The notes below the pieces were generated by a model. The model was not told the DNA's origin. It saw nothing but the letters and a program-made list of their open reading frames with translations, and searched no databases. The position numbers were made by a program, and so were the translations under genes. From Siniperca chuatsi (lineage: Eukaryota > Chordata > Actinopteri > Centrarchiformes > Sinipercidae), in NCBI RefSeq assembly GCF_020085105.1, contig NC_058055.1, forward strand, positions 28,403,872 through 28,467,871: a DNA stretch of 64,000 nt, written 5' to 3'. Shown one piece after another: positions 45,490 to 56,320 of the stretch (position 1 is its first letter; every line of letters starts with the position of its first letter).

Positions 45490-45800
45490 CAGACCTCAAG
45501 TTTTCTGGGAGTTTGTTGCAGATATGTGGTCTCTCCTGGTCTTAGTGAGGACTAGCAGCAGCGTTCTGAATCAGCTGCAGCTGTGTTATTGACTTTTAGA
45601 GAGACCTGTACAGACACCGTTACAGTAGTTGAGCCTACTGAAGATGAAAGCATGGATAAGTTTTTCTAAATCCAGCTGAGAAATAAGTCCTTTAATTCTT
45701 GATATATTCTTAAAGTGATTTTAGGCTGAGTTTGTAATTTTCTTGACATGGCCCTTAACATTTAGTCCAAAACTACACCAAGAATTGTTCTTATTTTTGC
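45490..45800. repeat. Probable dispersed fish repeat
   Basis: The text around 45550-45780 (GCAGCAGCGTTCTGAATCAGC, ATCCAGCTGAGAAATAAGTCC) reads like a common teleost interspersed repeat that I have met in other fish DNA. The OR4 flank holds only its first part (34480-34550). I cannot name the family. Confidence 0.35.
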
Positions 45801-45839
45801 AACAAAAACAGTCAGACAATTGAAAATGACAACCCATCA

Positions 45840-46085
45840 CTTATGGAAGAGAGATTATATATTCCTAAACTGTTAATTATGCAGACATGTGATGGTGTTA
45901 CGTGTCACATGAACAGCTCTGCTCACTTGGAGACAAGCACAGACTGCTGCTGTCTAGAGAGCGAAAATGTATTTGCATGTGAACTCAACATTCATCTCTG
46001 CTGACATTGGATCTTCATTGTTATAAGAATGCAAACTGAAAGAAATTAGTTTTCACACTAGAGTGTTATTTTTCCACTCTGCATG
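45840..46085 (+). pseudogene. Decayed OR upstream region and 5' scrap
   Basis: This stretch matches the upstream region of OR1 read on the minus strand: GAGAGATTAT, TTCCTAAACTGTTAATTATG, CAGACATGTGATGGTGT, CAGCTCTGCTCACTTGGAG, CTGTCTAGAGAGCGAA and AATGTATTTGCATGT. The middle of the promoter block, with the TATA-like part, is missing between CACATGAA and CAGCTCTGC. About 20 bp of receptor coding-like sequence (AGAGTGTTATTTTTCCACTCTG, cut to its core AGTGTTATTTTTCCACTCTG at about 46063-46080) follows, then homology ends. It is best read as the remains of an OR1-like receptor whose coding region has been lost. Confidence 0.65.
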
Positions 46086-46700
46086 ACATGACAACAGTTA
46101 ATGTTATAGCATTTAACAAGCATCATACCATCAACCGACTGGTTTCCGTGTCTTCAACCACCACTTCCAACAGCGCAGCAGCTGAGCCGCTGCACCAGAG
46201 AAAGCTGGCCTGTGACCCGCAAAGCATCAATCCAGACAGTCAAACCACTTTCTGCTCCGCCAGTCGGAGCTCGACCAATCAGAAATGCTCACAATGCCAA
46301 TGCCATCGTGCTGATGTTTACAAGGTATAATGTTTATCATTTGAGTTTAAAGTATTAGCATGCTAACATTTGCTGAGGAGCACTACACATAAACTACAGC
46401 TTTGCAGGTATTTGGCCATAAACCAAAGTGTTGGACGAATCAATATTTTGACCTGATGATGGAACTAGATTAAAAGTGAAGGTATCACCAATATAATTAC
46501 AATTCATCCTAAGGGTAACACGAATGTCTGAACCAAATTCCATGGCAATCCATCTGATAGTTAAATATTTTACTAAAAACAAACAAACCACAAATGCCAA
46601 CCTCAAAAAAGAAAAGTCAGGGGCTCACCAAAGTCATTAGGAAACACTGTCTGGGAACCATACATTTTGTGCAAAAGTTGAAAAATTTTACTACATAAGG
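46086..46700. other. Intergenic, nothing recognised
   Basis: Non-coding DNA between the receptor relic and the L2-like LINE. No gene or repeat recognised. It may include what followed the lost receptor copy. Confidence 0.35.
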
Positions 46701-46995
46701 AAAAACTTTGACTGCTGACGACGTGCTGACGTGTTGTGGTAAGCGTATTGTGTTATTTCTGGTCACTGGTGTTTGTGTTTTACTACTAGCGTATTTCTGC
46801 TGGTCTAGCTTATCACAGTTAATTTCGTTCAATAATAATTGTTCATTATAGTGATTAACTATCTGCTATAAACTTACACTAGTTCTGCTCAAGCACTCAT
46901 AGCTCTCTCCTTCTTTTAAAGACTTTCTCGCTAATCCCACAGTTTACACGCTATTCGGTTTTGCTAGCTACCATTTTTTAGCTTAGCAGCTACTG

Positions 46996-47838
46996 ATGGC
47001 TTCTCACTCTCCTGCTCTCTCTTGCTCGGTGTGTCAAATTGCCTCACCTTTAGTGATAATGGTACATGTAATAAATGTAGTTTATTTGTAGTGTTGGAGG
47101 CGAGGCTTAGTGAATTGGAAACGCAGTTCCGCACCATGGGAAATCAATTATTAGCTGCTGTAGTTAGCCAGCCCCCAATAGCCGGTGCGGACCGACCAGA
47201 AGTAGCTCCTGTTAGCTGTCTCCCAGCAGCTCCCGAGCAGCAGGGAAACCAGGGAGGCTGGGTGACTGTCCGAGGGAAGCATAGCCCTAAGCAGAAGCCC
47301 AACCTGTTCACGTTTCTAACAAGTTCTCCCCACTCAGCGACACCCGCTGAGAAACCAACTCTGAATATTGGCAGCTCTATTTTGAGAAACGTGAAGTTAG
47401 CGACACCAGCAACCATAGTCAAATGTATTCCTGGGGCCAGAGCGGGTGACGTTGAATCCTAAAACTGCTGGCTAAGGATAAACGTAAATACAGTAAGATT
47501 GTTATTCACGTCGGCGGTAACGACTCCCAATTACGTCAATCGGAGGTCACTAGAGTTAATGTTGAGTGTGTACATATGCAAAGACAATGTCGGACTCCGT
47601 AGTTTTTTCTGGGTCCCTGCCAAACCTGACCAGTGATGACATGTTTAGCCACATGTCTTCATTCCGCCGTTGGCTGTCGAGGTGGTGTCCAGCAAACGAT
47701 GTGGGCTTTGTAGATAATTGGCTGACTTTTTGGGGAAGACCTGGTCTGATTAGGAGGGACGGCATTCATCCCACTTTGGATGGAGCAGCTCTCATATCCA
47801 GAAATCTGGCTGATTTTATTAGTGGACAAAAACCATGA
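46996..47838 (+). pseudogene. LINE ORF1 (esterase-type), broken
   Basis: Starts [14 protein letters not shown] at 46996, shifts frame near 47020 to [23 protein letters not shown], runs to 47462 where a frame change follows GARAGDVES, and continues as [19 protein letters not shown] and then, in the frame of 47566-47838, [28 protein letters not shown]...[21 protein letters not shown]. The DxxH-like DGIHP is the expected end of the esterase fold. ORF1 proteins of this type bind the element RNA. Confidence 0.75.
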
Positions 47839-50500
47839 CAACTCAGAGTTCAGACCAGGAGTCAGAGTTGCAGTCCTACACGCTTCTCTGCGCTTCCAGA
47901 GCAGTTACCCACCCAAAACTCCTTAGTGACGTGTCTGCCCCTCAACCACTTAAATTAATAAAATCTAAAGTTAACAGAAGAGTAGTTATAAATACAAACC
48001 TAAACAAAAACGCTGAAATAGCACAACAAGATAGGAGAATTAAATGTGGACTCTTAAACATCAGATCTCTGTCTTCTAAAGCTGTACTAGTGAACGATTT
48101 AATATCAGAGTATCATATTGACTTATTTTGTCTTACTGAAGCCTGGCTGGGTCATGAAGAATATGTTAGCCTAAATGAATCCACTCCGCCCAGTCGTATT
48201 AATACCCATATTCCTCGAGGCACCGGCCGAGGAGGTGGAGTTGCAGCCATCTTCGACTCAAGCTTATTAATCAACCCTAAACCTAAACTAAATTATAACT
48301 CATTCGAAAGCTTTGTTCTTAGTCTTTCTTACCCGACCTGGAAAACACGACAGCCAATTCTATTTGTTATAGTGTACATCTGCATTTAATTCAATGTTAT
48401 GTCTCAATATAACAGAGGACTCCTATATTAATAACAGCCCCTCCCAAATTGACCATCAAGCTGATGGCGCTGCAGGCTCACTGCGAACAACACTTGATTC
48501 TATCGCTCCTCTAAAAAAGAAGATAACAAAACAAAGAAGGTTAGCTCCGTGGTATAACCCCCAAACCCGCAAATTAAAGCAAACATCACGAAAACCTGAA
48601 AGGAAATGGTGTTCCAACAACCTGGAAGAATCCTGTTTAGTCTGGCAAGATAGTCTTAAAACATACAGGAAAGCCCTCCGTAATGCCAGAGCAGCTTACT
48701 ACTCATCATTAATAGAGGAAAATAAAAACAAACCCAGGTTTCTTTTCAGCACTGTAGCCAGGCTGACAGAGAATCACAGCTCTATTGAACCATGTATTCC
48801 TATAGCTCTCAGTAGCAATGACTTCATGAGCTTCTTTAATGATAAAATTTTAACTATTAGAAAAAAAAATTCATCAAGTCCTGCCTTTAACCGGTGCCCA
48901 CTTGTCTTCAAACTCAGGAACCTTGGAAACAGCTGTAGAGCCTGATGTGTGTTTTGGCTGCTTTGCTCCTGTCAACCTTCTTCAGCTGACTTTGACGATT
49001 AATTCATCTAAGCCATCAACCTGTCTCTTAGACCCTATTCCAACTAGGCTGCTTAAAGACGTTTTACCCTTAGCACTTCTTTACTGGATATGATCAGTCT
49101 GTCTTTATTAACATGCTATGTACCACAATCCTTTAAAGTAGCTGTAATTAAACCGCTTCTTAAAAAGCCCGCTCTTGATCCTGGGGTTTTAGCCAACTAT
49201 AGACCTATATCTAACCTTCCCTTTCTTTGTAAGATCCTTGAGAAAGCAGTCGGCAATCAGTTTTGTGACTTTCTAAATAACAATAGTTTATTTGAGGATT
49301 TTCAGTCAGGGTTTAGAGTGCATCATAGCACAGAGACAGCACTGGTAAAAATTACAAATGACCTTTTAATTGCATCAGACAATGGACTTGTCTCTCTACT
49401 TGTCTTGTTAGATCTTAGTGCTGCGTTCGACACCATTGACCATCACATCCTATTACAGAGACTGGAATATGTAATTGCATTAAAGGAGCAGCACTAAGCT
49501 GGTTTAAATCCTATCTTTCAGATCGATCTCAGTTTGTACATGTTAACGGTGAGTTCTCTGTGCACGCCAAAGTTAGTCACGGAGTTCCACAAGGTTCTGT
49601 GCTTGAACAGATTCTATTCACCTTATATATGCTTCCTCTAGGCAGTATTATTAAGAAGCACTCCATAAACTTTCATTGCTATGCAGATGATACCCAATTA
49701 TATCTATCGATCAAGCCAGATGAAACTAACCAGTTAACTAAACTTAAGGCATGCCTTAAGGACATAAAGACCTGGATGACCTGCAATTTTCTGATGTTAA
49801 ACTCTGACAAAACTGAAGTTATTGTACTTGGTCCCAAACACCTCTGAGACAAATTATCTGAAGATATAGTTACTCTAGATGGCATTGCCCTGGCCTCCAG
49901 CAGCACTGTAAGGAACCTCGGAGTTATCTTTGATCAGGATTTATCCTTTAACTCCCACATGAAGCAAACTTCAAGGACTGCCTTTTTTCACCTACGTAAT
50001 ATTGCAAAAATCAGGCACATCCTGTCTCAAAATGATGCCGAAAAATTAGTGCATGCATTTGTTACTTCTAGGCTGGACTACTGCAATTCCTTATTATCCA
50101 GCTGCCCGAATAAGTCCCTTAAGACGCTCCAGTTGATCCAGAATGCTGTGTGTACTGACAAAAACTAGGAAAAGAGATCATATCTCTTCAATATTAGCTT
50201 CTCTGCACTGGTTTCCTGTAAAATTTAGAATAGAATTTAAACTCCTTCTCCTCACCTACAAAGCTCTTAATGGTCTGGCGCCATCGTATCTTAAAGATCT
50301 CATAATACCATATTACTCGACTAGAACACTGTGCTCCCAGCATGTAGGGTTACTTGTGGTTCCTAGAGTCTGCAAAAGTAGACTGGGAGCCAGAGCCTTC
50401 AGTTATCAAGCTCCTCTTCTGTGGAATCAGATCCCAGTTTGTGTTCGGGAGGCAGACGCCATCTCTACATTTAACCATCCCTTAGTTATGCTGCTATAGG
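47835..50500 (+). pseudogene. LINE ORF2 (endonuclease and RT), broken
   Basis: Endonuclease at about 48040-48370 with [31 protein letters not shown] and [11 protein letters not shown]; its C-terminal half is deleted near 48390. Linker with APWYNPQTRKLKQ (48540-48600). RT from about 49090 with [54 protein letters not shown], then a frame change near 49475 to [25 protein letters not shown] and YADDTQLYLS. The last part (HLRNIAKIRHILS, LDYCNSLL, FRIEFKLLLLTYKALNGLAPSYL) changes frame once more near 50140. Confidence 0.8.
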
Positions 50501-51299
50501 CCTAGGCTGCTGGGAGACTTCACATGATGCACCTCTTTCCTCTCTCCTCTCCCTCTCCATCTCTATGCATTTTTATCCCATTACTGCATGTTACTAACTC
50601 AACATCTTTTCTCTCCCGTAGTTCTGTGCTTTCTCGTCTCTCTCCTCTCTCCTTCTGTCGCTTTCAGCAGGTATTTCTGCCTCCAGAGCTGTTCTCTCTC
50701 TCTCAAAACCTAACACGGCAGCGGCGGATGGCCGCCGTCATTGAGTCTGGTTCTGTCCAAGGTTTCTGCCTGTTAAAAGGAAGTTTTTTCTTGCCACTGT
50801 CGCCAAATGCTTGCTCATGGTGGGATTTGTTGGGTCTCTCTAATTAATATTATAAAAAGTACGGTCTAGACCTGCTCTATAGGAAAAGCGCAATAACTTC
50901 TGTTATGAATTTGCGCTATATTAATAAAATTGAATTGAAAAAACTTTGACCTGCTGGTGGCATTAGTGTCACGGCCACATGGTTGTCATTGTCCTATTGA
51001 TTGGTTGCTGAAAGTCAAGAAAGGGGGGTCTTATCTAATAATGATGCTGAGAGAGAAGGAGGAAGGAAATTAAAATGCAAGATAATTGGCATGCTGCGGA
51101 ATAGTAAAAAACTCCTTAACAGGCCCGCTGTAATAATCACCTCTCCTCTTGTGTCTTGTAGTTTTAATTCTTTAAGTCTTTGTGTGGTTTTCTCTCCACT
51201 TTTGATTATCTCCCCTCACCTGATTGTATTTAGTCCATGTGTCATCCCTCTGTCAGTTGTCAGGTCGTCTGTAGTACTACCTGTGTCATGACATATTAG

Positions 51300-51640
51300 A
51301 TTACATTACGTTTATTTAGCTGACACTTTTATCCAAAGGGACTCAAGTCCATTCAACCATGTGGATACAACCCAAAAATTGCAAGAATCATGGAAGTACA
51401 TTTTTTTATGGGCCAAGATGCAGTCAGAACAGATGAGTTTTCAGTCTGCAACAGAAGATGTGTAGATTTTCTGCTGTCCTGATGTCAATGGGGAGCTTGT
51501 TCCACCATTGAGGAGCCAGGACAGCAAACAGTCATGATTTTGTTGAGCGGTAGCTGGGCCTCCCTCGCAGTAGCAGAGCATATTGAATGGGCTGGGGTGT
51601 ATGGTTTGACAGTGTCCTGGTTGTAGAATGGGCTTGAGCC
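51300..51640. repeat. Probable dispersed fish repeat
   Basis: Begins near TTACGTTTATTTAGCTGACACTTTTATCCAAAGGGACT, of which the key words TTTAGCTGACACTTTTATCC are very common in teleost DNA. It continues with GTTTTCAGTCTGCAACAG and GAGCTTGTTCCACCATTG. I know the pattern as a dispersed repeat but not its name. Confidence 0.4.
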
Positions 51641-51659
51641 ATGCTGTGCATTGCCATGC

Positions 51660-52140
51660 ATTGATGTTATCAATGTTATCAATAGCACCTATAAAGGTGG
51701 TTTTCCATTTATCTCCCTCTCATATGCAGATGAGGTGGTAGGCGTTATGGTTTGGAAAACACCGTTGCTTGATGCAGGGGCTCAATCGTGGGGTCAATGA
51801 GAGGGAGAGGATACTTGTTTTTTGTGGTGATGTCATTTAAACCATGGAAGTTCACCTCTCACTACTGGTGCAAGAGGTGAGGAAATGACTAGAAACCTAA
51901 TGGACTCACAATGATTACCTGAGAGAACAAGGTTCAGGGGAGCAGTGATGTGGGTGATGCGGGCCAAACGTTTTCCATCCAGGGCATTTATGTCCTTAGG
52001 AGCAGGCAGATCTTCCACAGAAATCCGAGTTTGGGTGACAAAGGTGGAATCAATAAAACTGTCATCTGTGCCACTACTGGTGGAAGATAAATGTTTAAGT
52101 ATTTCCTGGGCTGGTAAAGTTGGCACGACTAATTGTGCAT
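51660..52140 (-). mobile_element. Ty3/Gypsy fossil fragment
   Basis: Minus-strand fragment of a pol gene. The protease-to-RT link region is visible (ALDGKRLARITHITAPLNLVLSGNHCESIRFLVISSPLAPVV; the same layout as [30 protein letters not shown] in the array fossils), and the low-coordinate end resembles the RT palm region seen in copy D. It is a more diverged relative of the sushi-like copies. Heavily truncated, several breaks. Confidence 0.65.
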
Positions 52141-52489
52141 CCCGAGTCCCACCTGCTCAGGTATTTTCAGCAGCTGGACTACCTACTGTGAATAAACATT
52201 GCTCAGCTTATCCTGATCATGTAGCTAATGGTATGCTTACCAGTAAGACTGAAGTCTGTAGTCTGTTGATCAGTGTAACCTATTTTATATTAAATTGGTA
52301 ATTACAATTATTTTCTGTTGAAGGCTACAGGCCTATTTATGGCAGAAGACAAATGGGTAAGACTTTGTTTGTGCTAGATCTGCCAAGCATGTTGAGCCTA
52401 ATCTAATTTACGTCCTCCAAAGAGTCCTTGAAGGTGTGCAGCTTTGCTACATTTAATAATTACACATTGTCTGGCAATGTGTTGAATAT

Positions 52490-52580
52490 TCACTGTGGTA
52501 TTATATTTCTCTTGTTTTGAAGCACTTTGTTTTGATAAGTGCTCTATAAATAAAGTTTTATTATTATTATTATTATTAAT
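52490..52580 (+). repeat. LINE-like tail with (TTA)n microsatellite
   Basis: AAGTGCTCTATAAATAAAGTT followed by about seven TTA units (about 52557-52578). The polyadenylation-like AATAAA and the simple repeat look like the 3' end of a dispersed element. Confidence 0.4.
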
Positions 52581-52860
52581 AGCGACAAAAGGGAATCTGA
52601 GCACCATAATTTTAAGTGTAGAAATTATTTTGTTATTAGAAAGTCATACTTATTTAATGTATTGCTCAAATAATTAAGAGTTTGAGTACTTGGATTTTGC
52701 TGTGCCTATGGGCCATGCCAGTAGTTTATAACAAACATTAAAAACAAACACTTTGTGTTGCTTTTTTAATAACTGACGGACTACTGATTGTTAATAAGTC
52801 CAGGCATTCCTTGAAATTTGCACTCCTACCCATTACTACCCACCCATCTGTTGACGGTGC

Positions 52861-52956
52861 TGACAAGTGATGATGTCACATTAAGTAGGTGTGAAGACAG
52901 TTTATAAACAATATGTGAGGAAGGGTTAACCCCGTAGACCAGCTCTGCCCACATGG
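52861..52956 (+). promoter_or_regulatory. Conserved OR upstream block of OR6
   Basis: TGACAAGTGATGATGTCACATTAAG, here described in parts: the GATGATGTCAC core, then TTTATAAACAATATGTGAGG (a clear TATA-like stretch) and CGTAGACCAGCTCTGCC. A possible splice donor AAAAGGTATGC lies near 52995. It ends about 180 bp before the ATG. OR6 is well diverged from the array, so conservation here is informative. Confidence 0.58.
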
Positions 52957-53136
52957 AAACAAACCTCTACCCTGTTAACTGTCTGCACAAAGAAAAGGTA
53001 TGCTAATGACTTTGGTTTAGAATGTGAACTCAGATTAGTTATAATTGTTGTCAATGTTAGGAATAAAAACTGGAGACAATTTGTTGTGCTGTTATGCTCA
53101 GGTTAAAATTTCAGATGTATTTAATGTTTCTTTAAT

Positions 53137-54087
53137 ATGTTCTACACAAATCAATCGCAGACGAACATCACTGATGGACTGCAGTATCAGGGATTACTGG
53201 GATTAGTGTTGTTTTCCATTGTAACTACAGTGCCATGCTGTGTGTTTCTCTGCATTAATGGGACCCTGTTATTCACCTTAAGGAGTAAACCAGTGTTTCA
53301 TGAGACCTCCCGTTATATTCTTCTGTATAACCTCCTTTTTGCAGACACTGTACAGTTGGCACTGAGCCAGCTACTGTACCTACTATCTGCTTGTAGAATA
53401 ATGCTGACGTATCCTGTGTGCGGTGCTCTAATCCTCCTCAGCAGTCTCACACACAAAATCTCCCCTCTCACACTGGTGGTGATGTGTTTTGAGAGATATG
53501 TCGCTGTGTGCTACCCACTGAGGCACGCTACCATCGTCACTGTCAGAAACACAGGGGTGGCCATCATTGTGGTTTGGGCCTTCAGTTTACTAAATGTCCT
53601 CACTCGAGTTATTTTGCTGTTAAATTTTTCATTTGAAGAATTGCAGAGCCCGCAGATGACAGACTTTTGTGGCAAAAATAATATGTTGCTTGATGCAATG
53701 TCTGATCTTTATGACAAAGTGTCTACTTATTTTATGTTTGTATCATCTGGCATGGTAATCGCTTCTTCCTATGTTGGTGTGATGATAGCAGCCAGATCGG
53801 CCTCCACAGACAAAGCTTCAGCCCGTAAGGCTCGTAACACACTGTTGCTGCATCTGGTGCAGCTGGGCCTCAGTCTCTCCTCAACTATACATAATCCCTT
53901 GCTTTTGTCTATCTCCAAAAAACTAGACAGGGTCATAATTGTGCACATCCAGATTGTTATTTATGTTTGTGTTATCATCCTTCCCAAATGTCTGAGTGCT
54001 CTCATCTATGGTCTCAGAGATCAGACCATCAGACCTGTCCTTATGTACAACCTTTGTTGTCAGAGGAGATGCTCATCTTTGTTCTAA
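53137..54087 (+). CDS. Odorant receptor 131-2-like (OR6)
   Basis: Intact receptor of 316 residues, the most diverged intact copy besides OR1. Sequons are N5-Q-S and N10-I-T. TM1 has CINGTLLFTLRSK, TM2 LLFADTVQLALSQLLYL (closer to OR1), TM3 ends MCFERYVAVCYPLRHA, and the second outer loop is EELQSPQMTDFCGKNNMLLDAMSDLYDK, unlike the array. TM6 (KARNTLLLHLVQLGLSL) and TM7 (PKCLSALIYGLRDQTIRPVLMYNLCC) are conserved, and the tail is short (QRRCSSLF). ATG at 53137 fits the family start. It pairs best with the broken OR7 (shared MTDFCGK, VRNTGVAI, LTRVILLLNF). Confidence 0.93.
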   Translation: MFYTNQSQTNITDGLQYQGLLGLVLFSIVTTVPCCVFLCINGTLLFTLRSKPVFHETSRYILLYNLLFADTVQLALSQLLYLLSACRIMLTYPVCGALILLSSLTHKISPLTLVVMCFERYVAVCYPLRHATIVTVRNTGVAIIVVWAFSLLNVLTRVILLLNFSFEELQSPQMTDFCGKNNMLLDAMSDLYDKVSTYFMFVSSGMVIASSYVGVMIAARSASTDKASARKARNTLLLHLVQLGLSLSSTIHNPLLLSISKKLDRVIIVHIQIVIYVCVIILPKCLSALIYGLRDQTIRPVLMYNLCCQRRCSSLF

Positions 54088-54867
54088 GTCATCCAAACCA
54101 AGGCTAAAATTGGCAAACTTGTCACTTAACATATGTAACTTCCTAACAAATCTCCATTTATTCAACTTAGTAGAGAATGCGCAGTGTGAAGATTTCATTT
54201 TAAAAAGTCAAGTGAAATTTGCTGATGCTATTCATGATCTGTTGTATATAAACTATGTACTATACCCCCTCTTTCTGACTGTGTATGTCACAAGAAGATA
54301 TGACATCTGACTTCTAGAAAATCATCTTTTCTATTATTGACAATTGGATATTTATGTTTACCAGTCATAGACCATTGAGTTAAAATGCAAAGTGTGTATG
54401 TGTTAATTTATAAATGGAAACTATCTGCATGGGCAGATACCACTACAGGGAAGTGAGAAAATGTTGTGTTTTTTGGGTGAACCAACTCTTCAACATAATG
54501 TTGCATGACTACGTGTCATCATTTAATATTAGCATTTTATCATGTTCACATTCAGCACGTAACCTGTGTATAGTGTATGTCATCAAGTGCATTAAATGGT
54601 TGTTTGCTAATATTGTCATTGTAACATTGTCACATTTAGCTTATTAGCATTCTAACAAGGGAAGTAAACATTAGCATGTAATGTTTGGCAGGTTCTATCT
54701 GGCTATCTTTCCAGTGCCTCACAGGCAAGGTTTGAATGCCCTTGCCCATATCTGGCTAGAGGCCTTCTTAAATTCTTAGAAAGCAGCTATGGTATAAAAA
54801 AGAGGCGCATTTTTAAAAAAGAAAATAATTCAGACCATTGTTTTAATATTCTCCTTTTAGTTGAAAT
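54088..54867. other. OR6 3' flank, nothing recognised
   Basis: AT-rich non-coding DNA. Contains one 104-codon frame that overlaps the receptor end out of phase, which is a shadow. No repeat named. Confidence 0.4.
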
Positions 54868-55199
54868 TTGCACTCGTATGACAGGATCAGGAATGAGTAC
54901 ATCAAAGGGACAGCTCATGTTAGATGTTTCGGAGATAAAGTCAGAGAGGCCAGATTGAGGTGGTTTGGACATGTTCAGAGGAGAGACTGTGAATATGTTG
55001 GTAGAAGGATGCTGAGGCTGGAGCTGCCAGGCAGGAGGTCTAGAGGAAGACCAGAGAGGAGATTTATGGATGTAGTGAGAGAGGACATGAAGATAATTGG
55101 TGTGAGTGAAGAGGATACAGAGGACAGGGTTAGATGGAGGCACATGATTCGCTGTGGCGACCCCTGAAAGGGAACAGCCGAAAGGAAAAGAAGAAGAAG
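54868..55199 (+). mobile_element. LINE ORF2 C-terminal fragment and 3' end
   Basis: Open frame of about 99 codons: RNEYIKGTAHVRCFGDKVREARLRWFGHVQRRD, then RRMLRLELPGRR, FMDVVREDMKII and RVRWRHMIRCGDP, then a stop, GGAACAGCCGAAAGG and an AAG-rich tail. This is the C-terminal end of a very common fish non-LTR retrotransposon protein. It is 5'-truncated with its final ORF portion intact, so fairly young. The 84-bp inserts at 15552 and 27152 are the last bases of the same family. Confidence 0.8.
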
Positions 55200-55455
55200 A
55201 TGACAACCTATTTTCAGTCTTCTATAGATACTTCTATAGGTTTGAGCCAGGCCACGCTATTGCAAAGACACTCTTAAAACACAAAATGCCCAAGTGTCCC
55301 CCATAAAATCTTGAGAAGAATGAATATTGTTAGTGCTAGTGAAGGAAATTCCTGACTAATGCAGTTTTTTCTGACGTGATGGTGTGCTGGCTCCTAAATT
55401 GGATATAACTGAGACAAAGAAGAGCGGGGATCCATAGTTCTTTAGTTATACTTAA

Positions 55456-56320
55456 AGTTCCCCTCCAGACACGTTTTAAAGTATGTAAAAATACTCTGCT
55501 ATGATTAATATTTTGTTCCCACATAAAAAGTAAAAAAAATAAATTTGATAAGGGGCTGGAAGTACAGATACTCTTTCTCCCTCATTCACAACTTCTGGAT
55601 CTATGAATGCTCCGCCCACCACCGCTGTGTTAGGTTGACCGGTGCCGGTGAGAGCATGGATGTGGGTGAGAGATTGGTGCGCATCAAGATGGCTAGACTT
55701 AGAGGAAACATTGAAAAGTTTCAGCCGTACTTGGCTGAGCCTCAGTCAGACCCAGAGGATGAGACGTATCAGAAAGGTAAGTGTAGTTAGCATCTTTTAT
55801 TTGTTTATGTTGTTTGTTAGCTTGCTAGCTTGTAACTGGCAGTGGCTGATGCAGCGTTAGTGGTTGTGAAACATACAATACTATATTTTACGATGTTACA
55901 GTGTGTTCACATTGTTATTACGTAACATTAGTGGATAGTGGAAGGAAGCTCCAGGGTCCGGTTTACATCCAAAAACTGCATATTCTACCAAGTTTGCTGT
56001 CAAAACTTTCAGTATGCTACCTTAGTGCAAACTCTCGCTCTCTGTACTGACAAGTCTGCTCTGCGCTGGAGGATTCAAGTTTTTTTGCAGGTGGCATTAC
56101 GATTGGCTTTCGAATTTGTGACGTACCAAATCTAGCTTGCCCGGAGTACGTCTGAATCTCAGATTTTAGGGTAGAGTACAGACATCTCCCCCTTCAGCAG
56201 AGGAATGTGAAAACACCTCTCTAGTGACAAACTTTGCACAGATACAAGTCAGTAAAATCAAGGTCTGACATTTTAGGGGACTTAAACATTAGAAAAACAC
56301 ATCTTGAGAGGAGGGGTACT
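55456..56320 (+). mobile_element. TTAA-flanked DNA transposon (Kolobok-like?)
   Basis: The ends AGTTCCCCTCC (55456) and the reverse complement of GGAGGGGTACT (56310-56320) form a short inverted repeat with one mismatch, and each is bounded by TTAA (55452-55455 and 56321-56324). TTAA duplication is typical of Kolobok and piggyBac elements; the ends do not start with the CCC of piggyBac. It has only one exon-like segment (55690-55776) and no transposase catalytic motif, so it is non-autonomous or a deletion product. The superfamily is an inference. Confidence 0.55.
55690..55776 (+). CDS. Exon-like segment with QPYLAEP motif
   Basis: ATG at 55690 opens MARLRGNIEKFQPYLAEPQSDPEDE and runs to a strong splice-donor-like AAAGGTAAGTG at about 55776. 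The QPY(L/R)xEPxxSDxE pattern resembles the first exon of the many fish proteins labelled 'P2X purinoceptor 7-like', which are often found in repeated DNA. No second exon (the expected Cys-rich part) was found before the right end of the element. It may be a remnant of a transposon gene, or chance. Confidence 0.3.

Larger units (their letters stand above)
34903..45560 (+). repeat. Tandem unit 4 of 4 (carries OR5)
   Basis: Last copy, about 10.7 kb. It keeps a different part of the sushi-like fossil, has both small retroelement relics of unit 1 (38037-38452), and retains about 310 bp at 39050-39360 that units 1 and 2 have lost between GGTCGATCG and GTCAGCAGTCGG-like ends. It gained two solo LTRs (39472-39979 and 40082-40735) and shares a LINE insertion site with unit 3. 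The unit ends where homology to the OR4 flank stops near 45560. Confidence 0.75.
46713..50938 (+). mobile_element. L2-like LINE, full-length in layout
   Basis: Non-LTR retrotransposon of 4.2 kb flanked by a 12-bp target duplication (AAAAACTTTGAC at 46701-46712 and 50939-50950). ORF1 (about 46996-47838) has a CSVCQ...CNKCS cysteine pair, a coiled-coil-like [11 protein letters not shown], and an SGNH-esterase-like part ([21 protein letters not shown]). ORF2 (47835 to about 50500) has endonuclease ([26 protein letters not shown]), reverse transcriptase ([45 protein letters not shown]) and a C-terminal part (FVTSRLDYCNSLL). The 3' end is AATAAAATTGAATTGAAA. ORF1 has at least two frame changes, and ORF2 has several, plus a deletion in the endonuclease near 48390, so it is dead. 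Esterase-bearing ORF1 is known in CR1/L2 elements, including fish L2. Confidence 0.9.

Noticed and set aside
55545-55790. A possible P2X receptor gene
   Set aside because: Only a short QPYLAEP-type segment is present, with no channel domain or second exon. The label 'P2X7-like' in fish often refers to a repeated family and not to an ion channel.
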